Positions 18,116 to 28,676 of a stretch of DNA of 64,000 nucleotides are shown one piece after another (positions within the stretch are counted from its first letter, which is position 1; every line of letters begins with the position of its first letter). The stretch lies in assembly GCF_900182795.1 (NCBI RefSeq), contig NZ_FXTX01000002.1:1-64000 (forward strand), given 5' to 3'. Below the pieces are notes generated by a model. The model had not been told where the DNA came from. It worked only from the letters and a program-made list of their open reading frames with translations, and did no database searches. The translations under genes were made by a program, and so were the position numbers. The DNA comes from Venenivibrio stagnispumantis. GTDB lineage: Bacteria > Aquificota > Aquificia > Aquificales > Hydrogenothermaceae.

Positions 18116-19462
18116 TTACCATTTTACTTCAGCAGTAATCATATATTTTGTATAATCTTTATAATCAGCAGATTTGTCAGCCTTAGCAGGGTCATTAGCA
18201 CCTTTATAATCAGCATAAGCAACGTTAGCTATCCATTTTATATATTTATTCATACTCCAAGCTACACCTGCATAATAAACATCTCTTTTATCCCAGTAAG
18301 CAGTAGCAGTTCCTTGTTTCTTTTCAGGTTCCCAGTGGTCATATCTTGCAAATACAGACCAGTCTTGTATTGGTCTAACTTCTGCATTTACAGAATATCC
18401 ATCTCCCATTTTTGCATCTTTATTATTATAATCTGTTTTTAAATATTGAGCAGCTATTAGGAACATAGGATTGTTATATACTGCATGAATATGGTAAGCA
18501 TTTAAGTTATTATGAGAAGTATAATAATCATTATATCCAAAATCACTCATTAGGTGTAAAGAAATATTTGCATAAGTATCTTTTTCAGGTTTTAATTTTT
18601 TATCTCCATTTCCGAAAATATGATATGTTAATCTACCTTCTAAGGAGTTATGAAAACCGGAGCTTTTTGATGAACTTGTATTTATTTTGTCATAACCTTC
18701 ACCGTTAAATACTCCGTATTCTGCAGTTATGTATGGAGTTTTAGTTTTAAACTCAAGACCTGCATCTGCAGAAGGAAGCATTCCGGCACCATCACCTGAC
18801 TCGTAGAAGGTTTTATCTACAGAACGATACAACCAACCTGAATGCTCTTCATAATCTATCCATGGAGTATGAACTATACCAACTTCAAATCCTGTAAATG
18901 GTATTATATCTGAGATATCTTTATACAGATATGCATATTTTACTTTCATTTTTATGCTTTGAGTATTATCAGCTTTTAAGTAATTGTTGTTATTACTATC
19001 AGGTTTACTATTGTAATCATTTGAAACATCAAGAGTTAATCTTGCATAATCCTTATCATTTAGATATGCCATTGTAGTAAAGTAAGCTCTTCTTAACTCA
19101 AAATCTCCGGAATCATTTTTACCTGTATATTGCTTTTTTCTTGAAGTATAAGTATAACCGATATAATCTAAACCTTCAAACTTTATCTTTTTGAATGCAC
19201 CGGCAATTGTTGGAATGTTTGCAAATTTTTTGTCAAGTTTTTTAATTTTCTCAGTTGCTTCCATTGCTCTTTTGTCAATTTCAGCCTCATACTTTGCCTT
19301 TTCCGCCTCTTCATTTGCTAATTGCTCATCAATTTGAGCAGCCTCTTCTGCCGAAAGAATACCCTTTTCCACAAGTTTTTTAAGGATAGGGTTTTCTACT
19401 TCCTGTGCAGATGCCACTGCAAAACTTGAAAGTAATGCTGCTACTAAAACTTTCTTTTTCAT
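18116..19462 (-). CDS. Phosphate-selective porin (OprP/OprO family)
   Basis: 448 residues. A signal peptide ends near VASAQ (about 19). Residues 22-80 form an acidic, helical N-terminal segment (KLVEKGILSAEEAAQIDEQLA) typical of these porins. A long run of alternating beta strands then ends in an aromatic/Trp residue (AEVKW), the outer-membrane targeting signature. It should let phosphate or polyphosphate cross the outer membrane. It leads the pst operon and has 11-base direct repeats upstream that resemble a Pho box. Confidence 0.85.
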   Translation of the reverse strand: MKKKVLVAALLSSFAVASAQEVENPILKKLVEKGILSAEEAAQIDEQLANEEAEKAKYEAEIDKRAMEATEKIKKLDKKFANIPTIAGAFKKIKFEGLDYIGYTYTSRKKQYTGKNDSGDFELRRAYFTTMAYLNDKDYARLTLDVSNDYNSKPDSNNNNYLKADNTQSIKMKVKYAYLYKDISDIIPFTGFEVGIVHTPWIDYEEHSGWLYRSVDKTFYESGDGAGMLPSADAGLEFKTKTPYITAEYGVFNGEGYDKINTSSSKSSGFHNSLEGRLTYHIFGNGDKKLKPEKDTYANISLHLMSDFGYNDYYTSHNNLNAYHIHAVYNNPMFLIAAQYLKTDYNNKDAKMGDGYSVNAEVRPIQDWSVFARYDHWEPEKKQGTATAYWDKRDVYYAGVAWSMNKYIKWIANVAYADYKGANDPAKADKSADYKDYTKYMITAEVKW

Positions 19463-19506
19463 AACATACCTCCATAAATAAATTTTTTATGTAAAAACTA
19501 TAACAG

Positions 19507-19539
19507 ACGAATGTTAAAAGAATATGAAGATTGTATTAA
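19507..19539 (-). promoter_or_regulatory. Possible Pho box (three 11-base direct repeats)
   Basis: Minus strand: TTAATACAATC, TTCATATTCTT, TTAACATTCGT in tandem. The second and third agree at 8 of 11 positions. A -10-like TATAGT follows and no good -35 is seen, the arrangement expected of PhoB-activated promoters. It lies about 45 bases from the porin start codon. Confidence 0.45.
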
Positions 19540-19574
19540 ATTTTCTTAACAAAAGATTGTGGTAAAATGAATTT

Positions 19575-20711
19575 ATGGTTTTTGAAAAAATATTTTACGG
19601 ATACCGGATAGGAAGAATTGCCTTCTCTTTTTCATTTTTGATTTTACTTTTTATATATCTTTCAATAACCCAATCAATCCATATATCCATTTTAATACTT
19701 TCCTTATATTTTTTAAGCTCTATTGCATTATTTTTTTATAATCAGTTAAATACATTAGAATTTTTACTTGATATAGTTTTTCTTACCGCATTTTTTTATT
19801 TTACAATTGGAATTACTCCTTATATCTCAATTTTATATCTTTTCCCTATATTTTTTTACTCTTTACTTTCAGGAAAAAAATCATCTTTTATTGTTTGCTT
19901 AGTTTCTTTTATCTCTTTTTTATCTGTTAAAATTTTTTATGAAGATATCTCTATTATTGAGATATTTCTAAATGGTTTTTCTTTTTTTATGATTACCTTA
20001 GCCGGTTTAAACCTTCATAATAAATTGGAAAATCAAGAAAAAGAGATAGAAAAGTTTGAAAAATTAAAAAAAGAAAAAGATTTTTATAAAAAACTTTATG
20101 AAGTAGCTGGATACTTAGCCCATGAGATAAGAAATCCCCTTGCATCTATAAGCGGTGCTTCACAGCTCTTAAAAGAAGGAGAAAAAAATGATTTATTGAT
20201 AGATATCATTTATAATGAAACAAAAAGATTAGACAATCTTATCAAAGATTTTATTATTTTATCTATGCCAAGAAGTGAAGAAAAAGAAAAAATAAATATA
20301 GAAGAAATTATAAAAAATTTTACATTAAGCTGTCAAAAAAATATAAAGTTAAATATTCAGCAAAAATCTATAAATTTTAATAAAAAAAGTTTTGAATATA
20401 TGATAGGCAATATTATAAAAAATGCTTGTGAATGGGCAAAAGAAAATATAATTATAAATGTTTATAAACAAGATAAATTTTTGTATATAATAGTAGAAGA
20501 TGATGGAGTTGGAGTAGATGATGAGATAAAAGATAAAGTATTTGAGCCATTTTTTTCAAAAAATCCAAAAGGAACCGGACTTGGACTTGCAATTGCAAAA
20601 AATATAGCCATAAATAATAATGGAGATATTAGCATAGAAAAAAGCCAAAATCTTGGTGGTGCTAAATTTATAATAACCTTAGAGGTAAACAATGAAAACA
20701 TTGATACTTGA
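19575..20711 (+). CDS. PilS/NtrB-like membrane sensor histidine kinase
   Basis: 378 residues. About six transmembrane segments fill residues 15-148, then a short coiled coil (150-172). HisKA follows with AHEIRNPLAS (His183), and HATPase with NIIKNACEWAKEN, DDGVGVDDEIKDKVFEPFF and GTGLGLAIAKN. The layout matches PilS, the sensor for sigma-54 activators of pilin genes. It overlaps the downstream response regulator by 20 bases. No ribosome site precedes the ATG, but TAAAAT lies seven bases before it, so the mRNA may be leaderless. The signal is unknown. Confidence 0.85.
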   Translation: MVFEKIFYGYRIGRIAFSFSFLILLFIYLSITQSIHISILILSLYFLSSIALFFYNQLNTLEFLLDIVFLTAFFYFTIGITPYISILYLFPIFFYSLLSGKKSSFIVCLVSFISFLSVKIFYEDISIIEIFLNGFSFFMITLAGLNLHNKLENQEKEIEKFEKLKKEKDFYKKLYEVAGYLAHEIRNPLASISGASQLLKEGEKNDLLIDIIYNETKRLDNLIKDFIILSMPRSEEKEKINIEEIIKNFTLSCQKNIKLNIQQKSINFNKKSFEYMIGNIIKNACEWAKENIIINVYKQDKFLYIIVEDDGVGVDDEIKDKVFEPFFSKNPKGTGLGLAIAKNIAINNNGDISIEKSQNLGGAKFIITLEVNNENIDT

Positions 20712-22035
20712 TGATGAAAAAAATATTGTGGAAATATTATCCATTTTGCTTAAAAAAGAAGGATTTGATGTAGATGTTGCCTATTCTTTAAAAGAAGTGG
20801 AAGATAAAATATATGATATAGCATTTATTGACCTTAGGCTCCCTGATGGCTCCGGTATAGATATAATCCATAGATTAAAACAAAAAAATAATGATATTCT
20901 TATTGTTATGATTACTGCTTTTGCTTCACCGGATACGGCAGTAGAAGCCCTAAAAAGAGGAGCTTATGATTATATATCCAAACCTTTTGATATAAATGAT
21001 ATAAAAAAATTTATAAAAAAAGTAAAAGAAAAAATAAATATTCAAAATCTTTTATCAGAAGATGAAGAAGAAAATTTTTTAGTAGGAAATTCAACAGCAA
21101 TAAGATTATTAAGAGAAACTATAAAAAAAGTAGCCCCTTATGATATAAATATACTCATAACCGGAGAAACAGGAACAGGAAAAGAAGTGACAGCAAGAGT
21201 TATCCATAAATACAGCAATAGAAAAGATAAACCTTTTGTAGCAGTAAATTGTGCTGCTATCCCTTCTGAACTCTTGGAGTCAGAACTATTTGGATATAAA
21301 AAAGGAGCATTTACCGGTGCAGAAAAAGATAAAATAGGATTAATAGAAGAAGCAGACGGCGGAACATTATTCTTAGATGAGATAGCAGAAATGCCACTAC
21401 CACTTCAAGCAAAACTGCTTAGATTCTTAGAAGAAAGAAAAATAAGACCTCTTGGAACAACAAAAGAGATAGAGGTAGATGTCAGGATAATATCTGCTAC
21501 AAACAAAGATTTAAAACAAGAGATAGAAAAAGGCAATTTTAGAGAAGATTTATATTATAGATTATCAACAATACATATCCAGTTGCCACCACTTAGAAAA
21601 AGAAAAGAAGATATACCGATTTTAATTTCTCAGCTTCTAAAAGAGATAAACAAAAAATATAATAAAAATATAACAAAAATAAATCCGGACTTTATAGATT
21701 ATGTAAAGAGTTTAGAGCTAAAAGGTAATGTAAGAGAACTTAAAAATATTATTGAAAAAGCAGTAATATTGGCAGAGGGAGATGAACTAAAACCGGTAGA
21801 ATATATAAAACCAATAAATAAAAACTCTATCTTTATAGATGACCCGAAAGCAGATTTTGAAATAAAATTATTTCCGGAAGAATTAAATCTAAAAGAAGTT
21901 ATGGATAATATAGAAAAATCAATTATAAAATATGTATATGAAAAAACCAGAAAAAACAAAACAAAATCAGCCCAAATCCTCGGTCTAACATTTAGAGAAT
22001 TCAGATACAGATATGAAAAATATTTTAAAGATTGA
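20692..22035 (+). CDS. Sigma-54-dependent response regulator (NtrC/PilR type)
   Basis: 447 residues. The receiver domain has Asp47 as phosphoacceptor (FIDLRLPDG). The AAA+ domain has Walker A GETGTGKE (about 156-163), the sigma-54-contacting GAFTGA loop, and Walker B GGTLFLDEIAEM. A Fis-type helix-turn-helix lies at the C-terminus; its ending, ILGLTFREFRYRYEKYF, resembles PilR more than NtrC. With its partner kinase it should switch on RpoN promoters, possibly for type IV pili. The stop is eight bases from the end of rpoZ. Confidence 0.9.
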   Translation: MKTLILDDEKNIVEILSILLKKEGFDVDVAYSLKEVEDKIYDIAFIDLRLPDGSGIDIIHRLKQKNNDILIVMITAFASPDTAVEALKRGAYDYISKPFDINDIKKFIKKVKEKINIQNLLSEDEEENFLVGNSTAIRLLRETIKKVAPYDINILITGETGTGKEVTARVIHKYSNRKDKPFVAVNCAAIPSELLESELFGYKKGAFTGAEKDKIGLIEEADGGTLFLDEIAEMPLPLQAKLLRFLEERKIRPLGTTKEIEVDVRIISATNKDLKQEIEKGNFREDLYYRLSTIHIQLPPLRKRKEDIPILISQLLKEINKKYNKNITKINPDFIDYVKSLELKGNVRELKNIIEKAVILAEGDELKPVEYIKPINKNSIFIDDPKADFEIKLFPEELNLKEVMDNIEKSIIKYVYEKTRKNKTKSAQILGLTFREFRYRYEKYFKD

Positions 22036-22043
22036 AAAAATTA

Positions 22044-22244
22044 TTACTCTCTAACTATTTTTGCTTTACCTTCAGCTATCTCTTCTATAGCTATTACTGT
22101 CTTTTTTAAAGGAATACCTTCTTCTGTTGTGTATTCTGTTCCTCTTTCATGCATCTCTTTTGCAAGTTTTGCAGCTGCATGGACAAGTTCATATCTATTA
22201 TTAACTTTTGTTAAAGCTTTTTCTATCGGTGGTCTTTTATTCAA
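22044..22244 (-). CDS. rpoZ: RNA polymerase omega subunit
   Basis: 66 residues from a TTG start with GGAGGTG nine bases upstream. RPPIEKALTKVNNRYELVHAAAKLA is the conserved omega N-terminal helix region. Omega stabilises the beta' subunit. It follows gmk, the classic gmk-rpoZ pair. Confidence 0.88.
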   Translation of the reverse strand: MNKRPPIEKALTKVNNRYELVHAAAKLAKEMHERGTEYTTEEGIPLKKTVIAIEEIAEGKAKIVRE

Positions 22245-22280
22245 ATTAAATACACCTCCAACTGATTGTGTAAATTATAA

Positions 22281-22907
22281 TTATATCATATTTTGCATTA
22301 ATATTTTTAATTTTTCATCTTTTATATTGCTAATATCAAATCTATCTGTTTTTAATCTATTTGATATTATTATTGATTTAGCTTTTTCTACTGCATCATC
22401 TAAATTTTCATTTATGATGATATAATCATAATTTTTCCATTGTGGTATCTCTTTTTCAGCAGTTTTTAATCTTTTATTTATCTCTTCTTCTGTTTCTCCC
22501 CTTTTCTTCATTCTGTTTATAAGTTCATTAATAGATGGTGGAAGTATAAATATACCTACTGCTTCTTTAAAATTTTGTTTTATTTGCAAATAACCTTGAA
22601 CATCTATCACTAAAAGTAAATCATAACCTTTTCTTAATAGCTCTAAGGTTTCTTTTTTCGGTGTGCCATAATAATTACCATGGACTATTGCATATTCTAA
22701 GAAGGCATTTTCTTTTATAAGTTTCTCAAATTTATCTTTTCCAACAAAATAATAATCAACACCATCTATTTCGTTTGGTCTTTTTTCTCTTGTTGTGTAA
22801 GTAATTACTCTTTTAAGATTTTCTATTTTTGACAAAAGAATATTAGCAATTGTGGTCTTGCCTCCCCCGGCAGGGGAAGACAAGATATATAAAAGCCCTC
22901 CTCCCAC
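22281..22907 (-). CDS. gmk: Guanylate kinase
   Basis: 208 residues from a GTG start (22907) preceded by GAGGT. A GGAGGAGGG run just inside the gene could instead serve a TTG start a few codons later. The P-loop is SSPAGGGKTTI, slightly unusual because the common form is SGPSGxGKST. TTREKRPNEIDGVDYYFV and LLVIDVQGYLQIKQ are the GMP-binding and lid regions. It converts GMP to GDP. It lies between nuoN and rpoZ. Confidence 0.93.
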   Translation of the reverse strand: MGGGLLYILSSPAGGGKTTIANILLSKIENLKRVITYTTREKRPNEIDGVDYYFVGKDKFEKLIKENAFLEYAIVHGNYYGTPKKETLELLRKGYDLLLVIDVQGYLQIKQNFKEAVGIFILPPSINELINRMKKRGETEEEINKRLKTAEKEIPQWKNYDYIIINENLDDAVEKAKSIIISNRLKTDRFDISNIKDEKLKILMQNMI

Positions 22908-22915
22908 GATATTAC

Positions 22916-24385
22916 TTACCTCAAACTCACATTAAATATTAAAACCGAACTTAAAGTATTTGAAATTTCCCAAAAGATAGTAGGATATATACCAAGGAAA
23001 AGAACTAAAACTGCAAAGAATGCTACCGTCAATCCTTCAAAAATTGTTATTCTATATTTATTTGTATTTTCAGGTTCATGCATATACATATTAGATACAA
23101 CTTTTAAATAATATCCGGCAGATATAATACTCATAATAACAAGAACTACTGCAAGCCACCAAAGATTGCTTCCTATGAGAGCAATAAACACTCCAAATTT
23201 ACCCATAAATCCAACCGTAGGAGGTATTCCAAGCATTGAGAACATATATATAAGCATAAATAAAGCAATCATAGGATGTTTTTTTGCTAATCCTTTAAAA
23301 TCATCAAATGTATTATTCCATCCTTCATTTTTTTCTAATGCAGAAAGTAATATAAACGCACCTATAGTCATAAAAAGATAAACAATTGAATAAAATATTA
23401 ATGCAGAAAATCCTACCATAGTAGGAGCAGCAATAGCAGCAGTTATATATCCGGTATGGGCAATAGAAGAGTATGCAAGCATTCTTTTAACACTTTTCTG
23501 TCTTAAAGCTATAGAATTACCTACTATCATAGAAGCAGCAGCTAATATACCCCATGCATATCCCCAGTAATTTCCTATAAAAGGAAATGCCTCAACCATT
23601 ACCCTAAGAAGCACTGCATAAGTAGCAACTTTTGAAACACCGGCTAAAAATGCAGTAATAGGAGTAGGTGCTGCTTCGTAAGCATCCGGTGTCCAGAAAT
23701 GTAAAGGAACAGCAGAAGCTTTTAATGCAAGTCCAAGGATTAATATTCCAAGTCCTGCAAGTGTAGCTATATCAGCTTGATTTCCTATACTATATGCAAT
23801 TGTTGAAAAATCAAAAGAACCTGTTTTTCCATATATTAATGCTATACCATAACTAATTATAGCAGTACCGGTTCCACCAATCACTAAATATTTAAATGCA
23901 CCTTCTTTTGATTTATAATCTTTTCTCCACATACCAATCAGAATATATAAGCTTACAGACATAAGCTCTAAACCTATATAAAATGTTACAAGATTAGGAG
24001 AAGAAACCATTATCATCATTCCAAGGAGGGCAAAAGTTATAAGATAATAAAACTCACCATAATGGGTTTTCTTAGCATTAAGATAACTATCCATTGTTAA
24101 AAGTATAGCAATAGTTGAAAATATTAAAAATAATTTAAAAGCAAGAGAAAATGTATCAACAATATATAATCCGTATAAGGTTATTCCACCTTCTTGTATA
24201 AAAAAGATAGATATAAATGCTACAGATAAGCCTATTATAGTTAAGAAATTAAGCAAGCTTTTATTTTTAGTAAATAATTCTAAAACAAATACAATTATAG
24301 CTGTAGTAAGAACTATTATTTCAGGTATTAAAAGATAAAAATTAGGAACTCCTAATCCTGCAACAACCTGTTGAATGATATTCAT
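22916..24385 (-). CDS. nuoN: NADH-quinone oxidoreductase subunit N
   Basis: 489 residues, about 14 membrane helices. Antiporter-like proton-pumping features include [22 protein letters not shown], the Lys in [21 protein letters not shown] and [13 protein letters not shown]. It is the last gene of the nuo operon and lies nine bases before gmk. Confidence 0.95.
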   Translation of the reverse strand: MNIIQQVVAGLGVPNFYLLIPEIIVLTTAIIVFVLELFTKNKSLLNFLTIIGLSVAFISIFFIQEGGITLYGLYIVDTFSLAFKLFLIFSTIAILLTMDSYLNAKKTHYGEFYYLITFALLGMMIMVSSPNLVTFYIGLELMSVSLYILIGMWRKDYKSKEGAFKYLVIGGTGTAIISYGIALIYGKTGSFDFSTIAYSIGNQADIATLAGLGILILGLALKASAVPLHFWTPDAYEAAPTPITAFLAGVSKVATYAVLLRVMVEAFPFIGNYWGYAWGILAAASMIVGNSIALRQKSVKRMLAYSSIAHTGYITAAIAAPTMVGFSALIFYSIVYLFMTIGAFILLSALEKNEGWNNTFDDFKGLAKKHPMIALFMLIYMFSMLGIPPTVGFMGKFGVFIALIGSNLWWLAVVLVIMSIISAGYYLKVVSNMYMHEPENTNKYRITIFEGLTVAFFAVLVLFLGIYPTIFWEISNTLSSVLIFNVSLR

Positions 24386-24387
24386 CG

Positions 24388-25890
24388 CTACCCTCCTATT
24401 ACCTTAGAAAGAACAAATTCTGATGTTGTTTTTATTAAATCTATCCACCATTTTGGGTATATTCCGATAACAAACATAAATATCACAAGCGGTAAGAAAG
24501 ATAAAAGTTCTGCTTTATTTAAATCTGATATTTTTTCCCAGTAGGATTTTTTCTCTTCTGTAATAGCTTCTTCCTCAAACATTGTTTTCTTATAAAGCCA
24601 TAATGTATATGCTGCACCTACAATTAAGCTAAGTCCTGCCAATGCAGCTGCCAATATACTTACTTTAAATGTTCCAAGTAAAGCTAAAAATTCACCTACA
24701 AATCCGGATAATCCAGGTAAACCGGCAGAAGCCATTGCAGAAATCATAAATAAAGTTGCAAATACAGGCACAAATCTTGCCATGCCGCCTAAATCTTTCA
24801 TTTCATAAGAATGGGCTCTTTCATAAATAAATCCAGCAGCAAGGAACAATGCTGCTGATGTCAAACCGTGGGAAATCATTGTTATAATGGCACCGTTTAC
24901 TCCTTCAACATTAAGGGCAAATGTCCCGATAGTGACAAATCCCATATGAGAAACGGAAGAATAAGCAATTAATCTTTTTATATGGGTTTGGGCTAAAGCC
25001 ATAGCAGCAGTATATATAATAGCAATTACACCAAGGGCAAACATAACCGGAACAAATTCTTTTGAAGCTTCAGGAAACCATGGAAGATTAAATCTTACAA
25101 AACCATAAGTTCCCATTTTTAGTAATACAGCTGCAAGGATTACAGAACCGGCAGTAGGAGCCTGCACGTGAGCATCCGGAAGCCATGTATGAAATGGCCA
25201 CATCGGAACTTTAACTGCAAACCCAAGGGCAAGAAGTAAGAAAAATATTACTTCAAGATTATGAGGAAGTTGTAGTTTTAATAAATCAAAATAACTTGTT
25301 GATAAAACATCATTATGTAAATAATTATAAATATACATTCCGATTACTCCAATTAGTAAGAAAAGAGAACCGAAAAATGTATATATAAAGAATTTGGTTG
25401 CAGCATATAATCTATCTTGATAACCCCATACTCCAATAATCAAAAACATAGGAATAAGCATAGCTTCCCAGAACAGATAAAAAGCTACCAAATCCCAAGC
25501 AACAAAAACACCTATACAGGCAGCTTCAAGCAGTAGGAATGCAATAAAATATTCCTTTATTCTTTTATTTATATTTGTGCTCCAAACAAAAGCTACCACA
25601 AAAGATAAAGCAGTAAGCCATACCATTGTTAAACTAAGAGCATCTACTCCAACTTCATAGCTTATTCCAAATTGTGGTATCCATGGATATTTTTCATAAA
25701 ACTGAATTTTATAACTACTATAATCATAATTAAGTAGCATATAAGAGGATATTATAAAAACAATTATGGAACTGATAATACTTATAGGTTTTGCCATTTT
25801 TTCATTTAAGAAAAACAGTAAAACAGCAGCAATAATCGGAATAATTATAGATACCGATATTATCGGAAAACTAAATGTCTGAAACTCCAT
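24388..25890 (-). CDS. nuoM: NADH-quinone oxidoreductase subunit M
   Basis: 500 residues, about 14 membrane helices. Conserved segments are [20 protein letters not shown] (with the essential Glu), [22 protein letters not shown] and [17 protein letters not shown]. It is one of the three antiporter-like proton pumps of complex I. Confidence 0.96.
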   Translation of the reverse strand: MEFQTFSFPIISVSIIIPIIAAVLLFFLNEKMAKPISIISSIIVFIISSYMLLNYDYSSYKIQFYEKYPWIPQFGISYEVGVDALSLTMVWLTALSFVVAFVWSTNINKRIKEYFIAFLLLEAACIGVFVAWDLVAFYLFWEAMLIPMFLIIGVWGYQDRLYAATKFFIYTFFGSLFLLIGVIGMYIYNYLHNDVLSTSYFDLLKLQLPHNLEVIFFLLLALGFAVKVPMWPFHTWLPDAHVQAPTAGSVILAAVLLKMGTYGFVRFNLPWFPEASKEFVPVMFALGVIAIIYTAAMALAQTHIKRLIAYSSVSHMGFVTIGTFALNVEGVNGAIITMISHGLTSAALFLAAGFIYERAHSYEMKDLGGMARFVPVFATLFMISAMASAGLPGLSGFVGEFLALLGTFKVSILAAALAGLSLIVGAAYTLWLYKKTMFEEEAITEEKKSYWEKISDLNKAELLSFLPLVIFMFVIGIYPKWWIDLIKTTSEFVLSKVIGG

Positions 25891-25893
25891 CTT

Positions 25894-27849
25894 TCAGCCC
25901 CCTTGTCTCAAGAATAAAAATAAAGTAAGAAATACAAATATACCTATAAGCATTTGTAGAACATAAGCAGATATTCTACCGGTTTGAGTTTTTCTTAATA
26001 TATCACCTGAAAATACCGATAAAGTAGCAGAGCCATTTACTATTCCTTCTATAATAAATCTATCTCCTACTTTCCACATTATTTTAGAAAGATTATAATA
26101 TCCATAAACAAATATCATGTAATAGATATAATCAAAGAACCATCTGTTATAAAGGGTTATATATATAGGCTTAAATGTATTTGCAACATAAACAGGGTCT
26201 ATCTTTCTTGCTTGATACATCAAATAAGCTAAGAAAATACCGGAAAGTGCAGTAAGTAATATTAATATTCCAAGTCCCGAAGTTAATGAATGGATTAAAA
26301 ATTCAAAAGCATTTGCTTCTATATGAACATTGTGGGCTCTTGATAGTCCTTCTTCAACTATAACCCTTGTTTTTTCTGATAAAAATTTCATATTTGAAGG
26401 GTCAAGGGAAGGTCTTAAGAAATTAATAAAGAACTCTCTGAAAAATCCAAGTATTACTGTAGCAGAAGCAAGAACTATCAAAGGTATTGTCATATTTGGT
26501 GGAGATTCGTGAACATGCTCTCTTATATGAGGATCTAATCTGTCTGTGCTAAAGAATGTTAAGAAGAATAATCTGAATATATAAAATGCAGTCATAAATG
26601 CACCACCCCAAAGTAAAAGCCATACGAATTTATTAATCTCAAAAGCACCTTCTATAATAGGGTCTTTACTGAAGAATCCTACAAGAGGGGGAATGCCTGC
26701 AAGAGATAAAGAACCAATCAAGAATGTTCCCATTGTTATAGGCATAGCTCTTCCAATCTGCCCCATTTTTTGAACATCTAATAAGTGATGTAAAGCAATT
26801 AAAACACTACCTGAGCCAAGGAATAATAATGCTTTAAATACTGCGTGGGAAGTTAAATGGAACATTCCTTCTGAGAATAATCCAAGTCCTTCTGCTGCAA
26901 ACATATATCCAAGCTGAGATAATGTAGAATATGCAATAATTCTCTTTATATCATTTTGAACTAATCCCATTGTTGCTGCTAAGAATGCAGATATTGTGCC
27001 TATGAATAAAACAGTATCTAAAGCTATTTCTGATGCAGCAAATATAGGCATTACCCTTGCAACCATATAAACACCGGCAGCAACCATTGTAGCTGCGTGG
27101 ATTAAAGCTGAAACCGGTGTTGGGCCTTCCATCGCATTAGGAAGCCAGATATGTAATGGTATCTGAGCAGATTTACCGACTGCACCACCGAATAATAAAA
27201 GTGCAATTGCAGTAATTACAGGATAGCTTACCTCAGGAATTTTGTTAAACATATCTAAATAATCTAATGTTCCAAAAGTAACAAATGCAAGAAGAACCCC
27301 AAGTAAGAATAACCAATCACCTACCCTGTTTACAACAAAAGCTTCCATTGCCGCATTGGCAGCAGATTTTTTATAATGCCAAAAACCTATAAGCAGATAT
27401 GAAGCAAGACCAACTCCTTCCCATCCGAAAAATAGCTGAACTAAATTATCTGCAAGTGTGAGCATTAACATTGCAAAAACGAATAAAGATAGATAAGCAA
27501 AAAATCTTGGATAAGAAGGATCTCCTTTCATATAACCGGTTGCGAATATAAATATAAAAGTAGATACACAGGTAACAACACAGGTCATCAATGCAGATAA
27601 AGGATCCCAGAATAAACTAACTGATATATCATAATTACCGATTGACATCCAAGTAAATAATTTTAAATCATAATGATTTCCGGTTTTGGCAACATCTATA
27701 AATCCAATTAAAGATGTAATAGCAGATATGGCTACACCTACAACTGCAACAATACCTGATAAAGGCTCTTTTAAAAATTTATAACCAAATAAGCCAATAA
27801 TGATGAATGCAATTAAAGGCGAAAAAGGTATAATCCATAAATACTCCAT
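25894..27849 (-). CDS. nuoL: NADH-quinone oxidoreductase subunit L
   Basis: 651 residues. Antiporter core features are LFFGWEGVGLASYLLIGFWHYKKSA, GKSAQIPLHIWLPNAMEGPTPVSALIHAATMVAAGVY (given as landmarks near residues 140 and 225) and RIIAYSTLSQLGYMFAA. The C-terminal part should form the lateral helix that links the pumps. It lies four bases from nuoM. Confidence 0.96.
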   Translation of the reverse strand: MEYLWIIPFSPLIAFIIIGLFGYKFLKEPLSGIVAVVGVAISAITSLIGFIDVAKTGNHYDLKLFTWMSIGNYDISVSLFWDPLSALMTCVVTCVSTFIFIFATGYMKGDPSYPRFFAYLSLFVFAMLMLTLADNLVQLFFGWEGVGLASYLLIGFWHYKKSAANAAMEAFVVNRVGDWLFLLGVLLAFVTFGTLDYLDMFNKIPEVSYPVITAIALLLFGGAVGKSAQIPLHIWLPNAMEGPTPVSALIHAATMVAAGVYMVARVMPIFAASEIALDTVLFIGTISAFLAATMGLVQNDIKRIIAYSTLSQLGYMFAAEGLGLFSEGMFHLTSHAVFKALLFLGSGSVLIALHHLLDVQKMGQIGRAMPITMGTFLIGSLSLAGIPPLVGFFSKDPIIEGAFEINKFVWLLLWGGAFMTAFYIFRLFFLTFFSTDRLDPHIREHVHESPPNMTIPLIVLASATVILGFFREFFINFLRPSLDPSNMKFLSEKTRVIVEEGLSRAHNVHIEANAFEFLIHSLTSGLGILILLTALSGIFLAYLMYQARKIDPVYVANTFKPIYITLYNRWFFDYIYYMIFVYGYYNLSKIMWKVGDRFIIEGIVNGSATLSVFSGDILRKTQTGRISAYVLQMLIGIFVFLTLFLFLRQGG

Positions 27850-27853
27850 AGCC

Positions 27854-28156
27854 CTAACCTCTCAACTCTGATATTTTTTCAACATCAACATCTTTCTTCA
27901 TTCTGTATATAGCCATTATTAAGCCAAGACCTACTGCTGCTTCAGCTGCTGCTATTGTTAAGATAAAGAAAACAAAAACCTGTCCGGCAACATCATGTAA
28001 TTTCATATCAAAAGCCACAAAAGCTATATTTACAGCATTAAGCATAAGTTCTGTTGATATTAGCATTGCAATAATATTTCTTCTAACAATAACACCGATT
28101 AAACCAAGCACCATCAAAAGACCACTTAGGGCTACATAGTATTCATAGGGAACCAT
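27854..28156 (-). CDS. nuoK: NADH-quinone oxidoreductase subunit K
   Basis: 100 residues, three membrane helices, with the conserved Glu in LISTELMLNAVNIAF (about 36) and AAAEAAVGLGLIMAIYR (about 70). It is one base from nuoJ. Confidence 0.96.
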   Translation of the reverse strand: MVPYEYYVALSGLLMVLGLIGVIVRRNIIAMLISTELMLNAVNIAFVAFDMKLHDVAGQVFVFFILTIAAAEAAVGLGLIMAIYRMKKDVDVEKISELRG

Positions 28157-28157
28157 A

Positions 28158-28676
28158 TTACTCCTCCTCTACCTGTTCTTTTCTTCCAAGTATAATAGCA
28201 CCAATCATAGCAACAAGTAATATAAGAGAGGCAACTTCAAATGGGAATAAATATTTTGTAAATAACATAGTAGCAACAGCCTTAGGATTTCCTATTTGCT
28301 GAATAATATTAGGAGAAAATGCACCTGTTGCAGATTTAAATGCTCCATAAACTGAAACATAAGCAAGCTCAAGAAATAACAAAAACCCAAAAGGTAATGA
28401 TAAAAGTGTATATTTTCCATCAACAGATTTTCCTTTAAACTCCGGAACGGTAGATATAACTAAAACATAAAATACAACTATTGCAACAGCATAAATTAAT
28501 ATCTGCAAAGCACCTATCAAATCAGCACCGATATTGAAAAATAGCCCTGAGATAGCAATTAAAGTAGATATTAAAGATAATACTGCATGAACTATATTTT
28601 TAAAAAATACCACTCCAATAGCAGATATAACTGCTATAAATGATAATACCCAGAAAGCAATGTTATTTAGCTCCAT
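28158..28676 (-). CDS. nuoJ: NADH-quinone oxidoreductase subunit J
   Basis: 172 residues from the ATG at 28676, which overlaps the nuoI stop; a TTG at 28691 would add five residues. Five membrane helices are predicted, with the conserved LQILIYAVAIVVFYVLVI (about residues 55-75). It is part of the membrane arm next to the quinone site. Confidence 0.93.
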   Translation of the reverse strand: MELNNIAFWVLSFIAVISAIGVVFFKNIVHAVLSLISTLIAISGLFFNIGADLIGALQILIYAVAIVVFYVLVISTVPEFKGKSVDGKYTLLSLPFGFLLFLELAYVSVYGAFKSATGAFSPNIIQQIGNPKAVATMLFTKYLFPFEVASLILLVAMIGAIILGRKEQVEEE

